Assembly (NCBI GenBank): GCA_003648085.1
Contig: QMOC01000118.1
Span: 1 to 7,513 of the forward strand
DNA length: 7,513 nt
From: Chloroflexota bacterium
GTDB lineage: Bacteria; Chloroflexota; Anaerolineae; B4-G1
Reading direction: 5' to 3'
Below the pieces are notes generated by a model. That model ran no database searches. It saw nothing but the letters and a program-made list of their open reading frames with translations, and was not told the origin of the DNA. Shown here piece by piece: positions 5,113 to 7,513 of this stretch (within the stretch, counting starts at the first letter, position 1; each line of letters begins with the position of its first letter). Position numbers and translations under genes: made by a program.

Positions 5113-5926
5113 TGCTCAATCCTTTCACCTTTCGTTTGGGCGAGAATATCGTGGCCACAGCGAAAATGAGGGTGGAAACGACGATGATCACCGCTCCGCT
5201 GGGGATGTTGAAAAGGTACGAAATCAGAAGGCCCAGCCAGCCGGAGAGGACGCCGAAGAGAGCCGAGAGGCAAAAGAGCCGCTTCATGCTGTAGGTAAGT
5301 TGATAGGCTGCCGCGGCCGGGTTGATGATCAGACTGAAGATGAGCAGGCCGCCGATGGTCCTGAAAGAAGCGGTGATGGTCGCCCCGGTCAAAAAGAGCA
5401 GCGCATAAAAGATGGCGCTGGCCGGAATACCCACCGCCATGGCGACCTCACGGTGGAAGGTGACCGCCTGGATTTCCTTGAAGAAGAGGACCACCAGGGC
5501 CACCACGGAGGCGCAAACGACGGCCAGCAGGATAAGGTCAGCGTTGGTGACGGTGAGGATGCTCCCCCACAACAGCCCCAGCGCCTGGGTCCTGGGCCCC
5601 GGCATCAGCCCCATAAAGAGAAAGGCCAGCCCCAGCATCAGGGAGAAGAGAATGCCGATGGCCGTATCCGGGTTGAATTCGCCTCGGTCGGCCAGGGGGC
5701 CGATGACGGCCGCCGCCAACAGGCTGAAAGCGAACGCGCCGACGACGGGGTTGAAGCCCACCAGCGCCCCCAGCAGCGCCCCGGCGAAGGCGGCGTGGGA
5801 GAGACACACACCGATGAAGGAGATGCGCATCATCACCACGAACACGCCGACGGTCGAGCAGGCCACGCCGCCCAGGAAAGCGGCCAGGATGGCGTTTTGC
5901 ATAAAGCGATACTGCAAAATGCCCAC
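5078..5926 (-). CDS. ABC-3 family metal permease (ZnuB/TroC-like)
   Basis: This is the 282-aa integral membrane permease of a zinc/manganese-type ABC importer, with seven to nine hydrophobic segments. Family landmarks are SHAAFAGALLGALVG (43-57), PDTAIGILFSLMLGL (86-100), the coupling region FFKEIQAVTFHREVAMAVG (148-166) and FRTIGGLLIFSLIINPAA (188-205). The basic SPKRKVK after the last helix (262-268) fits a cytoplasmic C-terminus. The GTG start at 5926 has AGGGG six bases upstream (5937-5933) and comes 12 bases after the ATPase stop. The end overlaps the next gene by 35 bases. Zinc, manganese, iron and possibly nickel are transported by this family; the permease does not show which. Confidence 0.93.
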   Translation of the reverse strand: MGILQYRFMQNAILAAFLGGVACSTVGVFVVMMRISFIGVCLSHAAFAGALLGALVGFNPVVGAFAFSLLAAAVIGPLADRGEFNPDTAIGILFSLMLGLAFLFMGLMPGPRTQALGLLWGSILTVTNADLILLAVVCASVVALVVLFFKEIQAVTFHREVAMAVGIPASAIFYALLFLTGATITASFRTIGGLLIFSLIINPAAAAYQLTYSMKRLFCLSALFGVLSGWLGLLISYLFNIPSGAVIIVVSTLIFAVATIFSPKRKVKGLSNVGTGFSSAAD

Positions 5927-5938
5927 TTGCGTCCCCTG

Positions 5939-6721
5939 CTACGACAGCACCACCTGCCGCCCTGCGTGCTCGATGAGGGTGATAGGCGTGCCGTACAGTT
6001 CGCTCAGCACCTCATTCCGCAATACCGCGCCTGCTCGGCCCTCTCCCTGGATGAGGCCATCCTTCATCAGCACGACCCGGTCGCAACGGGGCAAAGCGTT
6101 GAGGTCGTGAGTCACGAAGAGCGTGGTCAGACGCTGGCGTCTGTGGATCTCCTGCACCAGGTCAAGTATCTCCCGCTGCGCCCGCCAGTCGAGGAACGCA
6201 GTCGGCTCGTCCAAGAGAAAGATGTCAGGCTCCTGGGCCAACGCGCGGGCGATGGCCGTGCGCTGCTGCTCCCCGCCGGAGAGGTGGCCAATGGGCCGGT
6301 CGGCCAGAGGGCTCATCCCCACCAGTTCGATCATGCGCTCAACAACGTCCCGGTCGGCCTGCGTTGGTCTGTGGAAAGGCCCCAGCCGCCCGTAGCGCCC
6401 TATCATCACCACCTCCCGCACGGTGATGGGCATGCGGGGGTCAATGTCTTGCACCTGGGCCACATAGCCTACCCGCGTGCGGATGTGATGCGCATTGCGA
6501 GGTGCGAGCGGTTTCCCCAGCACGCGCACCCGGCCAGAGAGAAGCCGCCCCAGGCCGTTGACCAGGGTGAGCAGCGTGGTCTTCCCTGCCCCGTTGGGGC
6601 CGATGATGCCCACGAACTCACCCCGTCGCACGGTGAGGGAAACCCCCCGCAAGGCCACGTCCTCCCGGTAGGAGACGACGGCATCCTCGATCTCAATCAC
6701 CACTTCGTCCGCCCGCGCCAT
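5939..6721 (-). CDS. ZnuC/TroB-like metal ABC transporter ATP-binding protein
   Basis: This is a complete 260-aa ABC ATPase. Walker A is GPNGAGKTT (41-49), the Q-loop Q89 is in [10 protein letters not shown], the signature is LSGGEQQR (147-154), Walker B is IFLLDEPT (167-174), the D-loop is AFLD (175-178) and the H-loop H205 is in VTHD. All catalytic residues are present. The segment [21 protein letters not shown] (about 91-111) is typical of the zinc/manganese branch. It starts at an ATG 10 bases after the stop of the ZnuA-like gene and ends 12 bases before the permease start, a compact binding protein-ATPase-permease order. The ribosome site before the ATG is weak, so translation probably depends on coupling to the upstream gene. 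Confidence 0.94.
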   Translation of the reverse strand: MARADEVVIEIEDAVVSYREDVALRGVSLTVRRGEFVGIIGPNGAGKTTLLTLVNGLGRLLSGRVRVLGKPLAPRNAHHIRTRVGYVAQVQDIDPRMPITVREVVMIGRYGRLGPFHRPTQADRDVVERMIELVGMSPLADRPIGHLSGGEQQRTAIARALAQEPDIFLLDEPTAFLDWRAQREILDLVQEIHRRQRLTTLFVTHDLNALPRCDRVVLMKDGLIQGEGRAGAVLRNEVLSELYGTPITLIEHAGRQVVLS

Positions 6722-6731
6722 TCGACTTCGG

Positions 6732-7513
6732 CTACTTCCCTAACGCCTCCAGCAACAGGTCCACATTCTTCTCGATAGCCTTCTCCCAGGTCTCGGTGCC
6801 TTCAAAGCCGCCGGGGAAGTTGGACAGGGTGACGTGCGCGGCTCCGATCTCCTGCGCCATCCCCACACCTGTCTCCGGCCCGCTCTGAAGGTTGTCTATC
6901 ACCAGTACCACCCCCGCTTCTCTGGCCTGATCCACCAACTCTCCGATCTGCTGCGGGGTGAGTTCCTCCAGCCGCCCGTAGGTGGCGACGACGTTGAAGC
7001 CGGCCCACTTGACGAAACCGGCCTGGTACTGAGCACAGAGCACGGGCACCTGATCCACGTTCGCGGCGCTCAGTTCCGCCTTCAATCGTTGCCCCGTCTC
7101 CTCGATGACCGCCTTGTAGGTCTCGGCGTTGCTCTCATAGTCGGCCTTGTGGTCCGGGTCGGCCTCGCTCAGCACGGCCAGCACCTCGTCCACCGCCTGC
7201 GCCTGGACCGGGGGAGCCATCCAGTTGCCCTCCACCTGCACGGTGACGACCTCAAGGTCGGGATTCTCGGCGGCCTCGATCAGGCCATCGGCGAAACCCT
7301 CCCAGCCATGCTTGAGGAAGAGGGCCGCCTCGGCCAGGGCCTGGATGTCACCCGGCTTGGCGTCGAAATGGCCGGGGCAGGAGGCCGGGGGCACGACGAC
7401 GGTGACGCTGACGTGCTCCCCGCCCACCCGCTCTGCGATGGAGCCCAGGAGCGAGGTGGTGGTGACCACCTTGAGCGGCTGTGCGGATGTCGCCCGACAG
7501 CCGGAGACCAGCA
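6732..7513 (-). CDS. ZnuA/TroA-like metal-binding lipoprotein (partial, N-terminus outside window)
   Basis: This is the substrate-binding protein of the ZnuC/ZnuB-like importer. Frame is open to base 7513. The first visible residues LVSGCRATSAQPLKVV contain a lipobox (VSGC), so only most of the signal peptide is missing and the GTG at 7469 is not the true start. The mature start LKVVTTTSLLGSIAERVGG is typical of cluster A-I metal-binding proteins. The usual first metal histidine is present in CPGHFDAKPGD (H codon at 7370-7368). The second region, normally HxWLxP, reads GNWMAPP, and the third, normally FHDAYGYF, reads LCAQYQAGF. The acidic residue of the usual EPQ stretch may be D in VIDNLQSG. 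About 259 residues are visible, near full length, and there is no His-rich loop. Fold is confident; metal identity is doubtful because of the changed ligands. Confidence 0.9.
   Translation of the reverse strand, partial: LVSGCRATSAQPLKVVTTTSLLGSIAERVGGEHVSVTVVVPPASCPGHFDAKPGDIQALAEAALFLKHGWEGFADGLIEAAENPDLEVVTVQVEGNWMAPPVQAQAVDEVLAVLSEADPDHKADYESNAETYKAVIEETGQRLKAELSAANVDQVPVLCAQYQAGFVKWAGFNVVATYGRLEELTPQQIGELVDQAREAGVVLVIDNLQSGPETGVGMAQEIGAAHVTLSNFPGGFEGTETWEKAIEKNVDLLLEALGK

Noticed and set aside
5030..6778. 582-codon open frame on the plus strand
   Set aside because: It runs antisense through the permease and ATPase genes, whose domain motifs are unambiguous. Its translation is Asp/Gly/His/Gln-rich low-complexity sequence typical of antisense frames in GC-rich DNA.

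Overview
The window is a run of nine genes, all on the minus strand, so transcription runs from high to low coordinates. It is GC-rich with tight gene packing. Both solute-binding proteins are lipoproteins. One has a Pro/Thr/Val-rich linker after its lipobox (VVVTREV...ATPAPTPEP), a style I associate with Chloroflexota. That phylum is my best guess, made from linker style, GC content and the repeat types in the gap, not from a marker gene.

Region A (7513 to 5078) is a metal ABC importer of the ZnuA/ZnuC/ZnuB (TroA/TroB/TroC) type: a substrate-binding lipoprotein cut by the window edge, an ATPase and an ABC-3 permease. The binding protein lacks the usual histidine ligands at two of three positions and has cysteines instead in or near the site, so its metal is uncertain.

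Region B (5112 to 3565) holds three small genes coupled to the permease by overlaps of 35, 8 and 4 bases. They are an unrecognised 184-aa protein, a 135-aa Cys/His-rich metal-binding protein and a 198-aa class I SAM-dependent methyltransferase. The Cys/His-rich protein starts like the HypB nickel site (MCxxCGCG), then has a zinc-ribbon cysteine quartet, seven consecutive histidines and an HxxxHxxxH helix.

Region C (3517 to 1) is a second importer of the BtuF/FecCD/FecE class (metal-chelate, haem or cobalamin). Its binding lipoprotein is separated from its permease and ATPase by a gap of about 350 bases and a 237-aa radical SAM enzyme. The ATPase runs off the left edge. The gap holds inverted repeats, a strong hairpin and G-tract clusters on opposite strands at its two ends. 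It looks like repeat-derived DNA.

The simplest reading is a metal-acquisition locus. One importer takes a free metal ion, the other takes a chelated metal or corrinoid, and between them sit a metal-storing or metal-handing small protein and two SAM-using enzymes that could make, modify or release a ligand or cofactor. The metal (Ni, Zn, Co or Fe) cannot be decided from the sequence. The most interesting elements are the HypB-like Cys/His protein, the altered ZnuA-type site, and the radical SAM enzyme inside the FecCD-type operon. No tRNA, rRNA, CRISPR array, transposase or regulator gene was seen.
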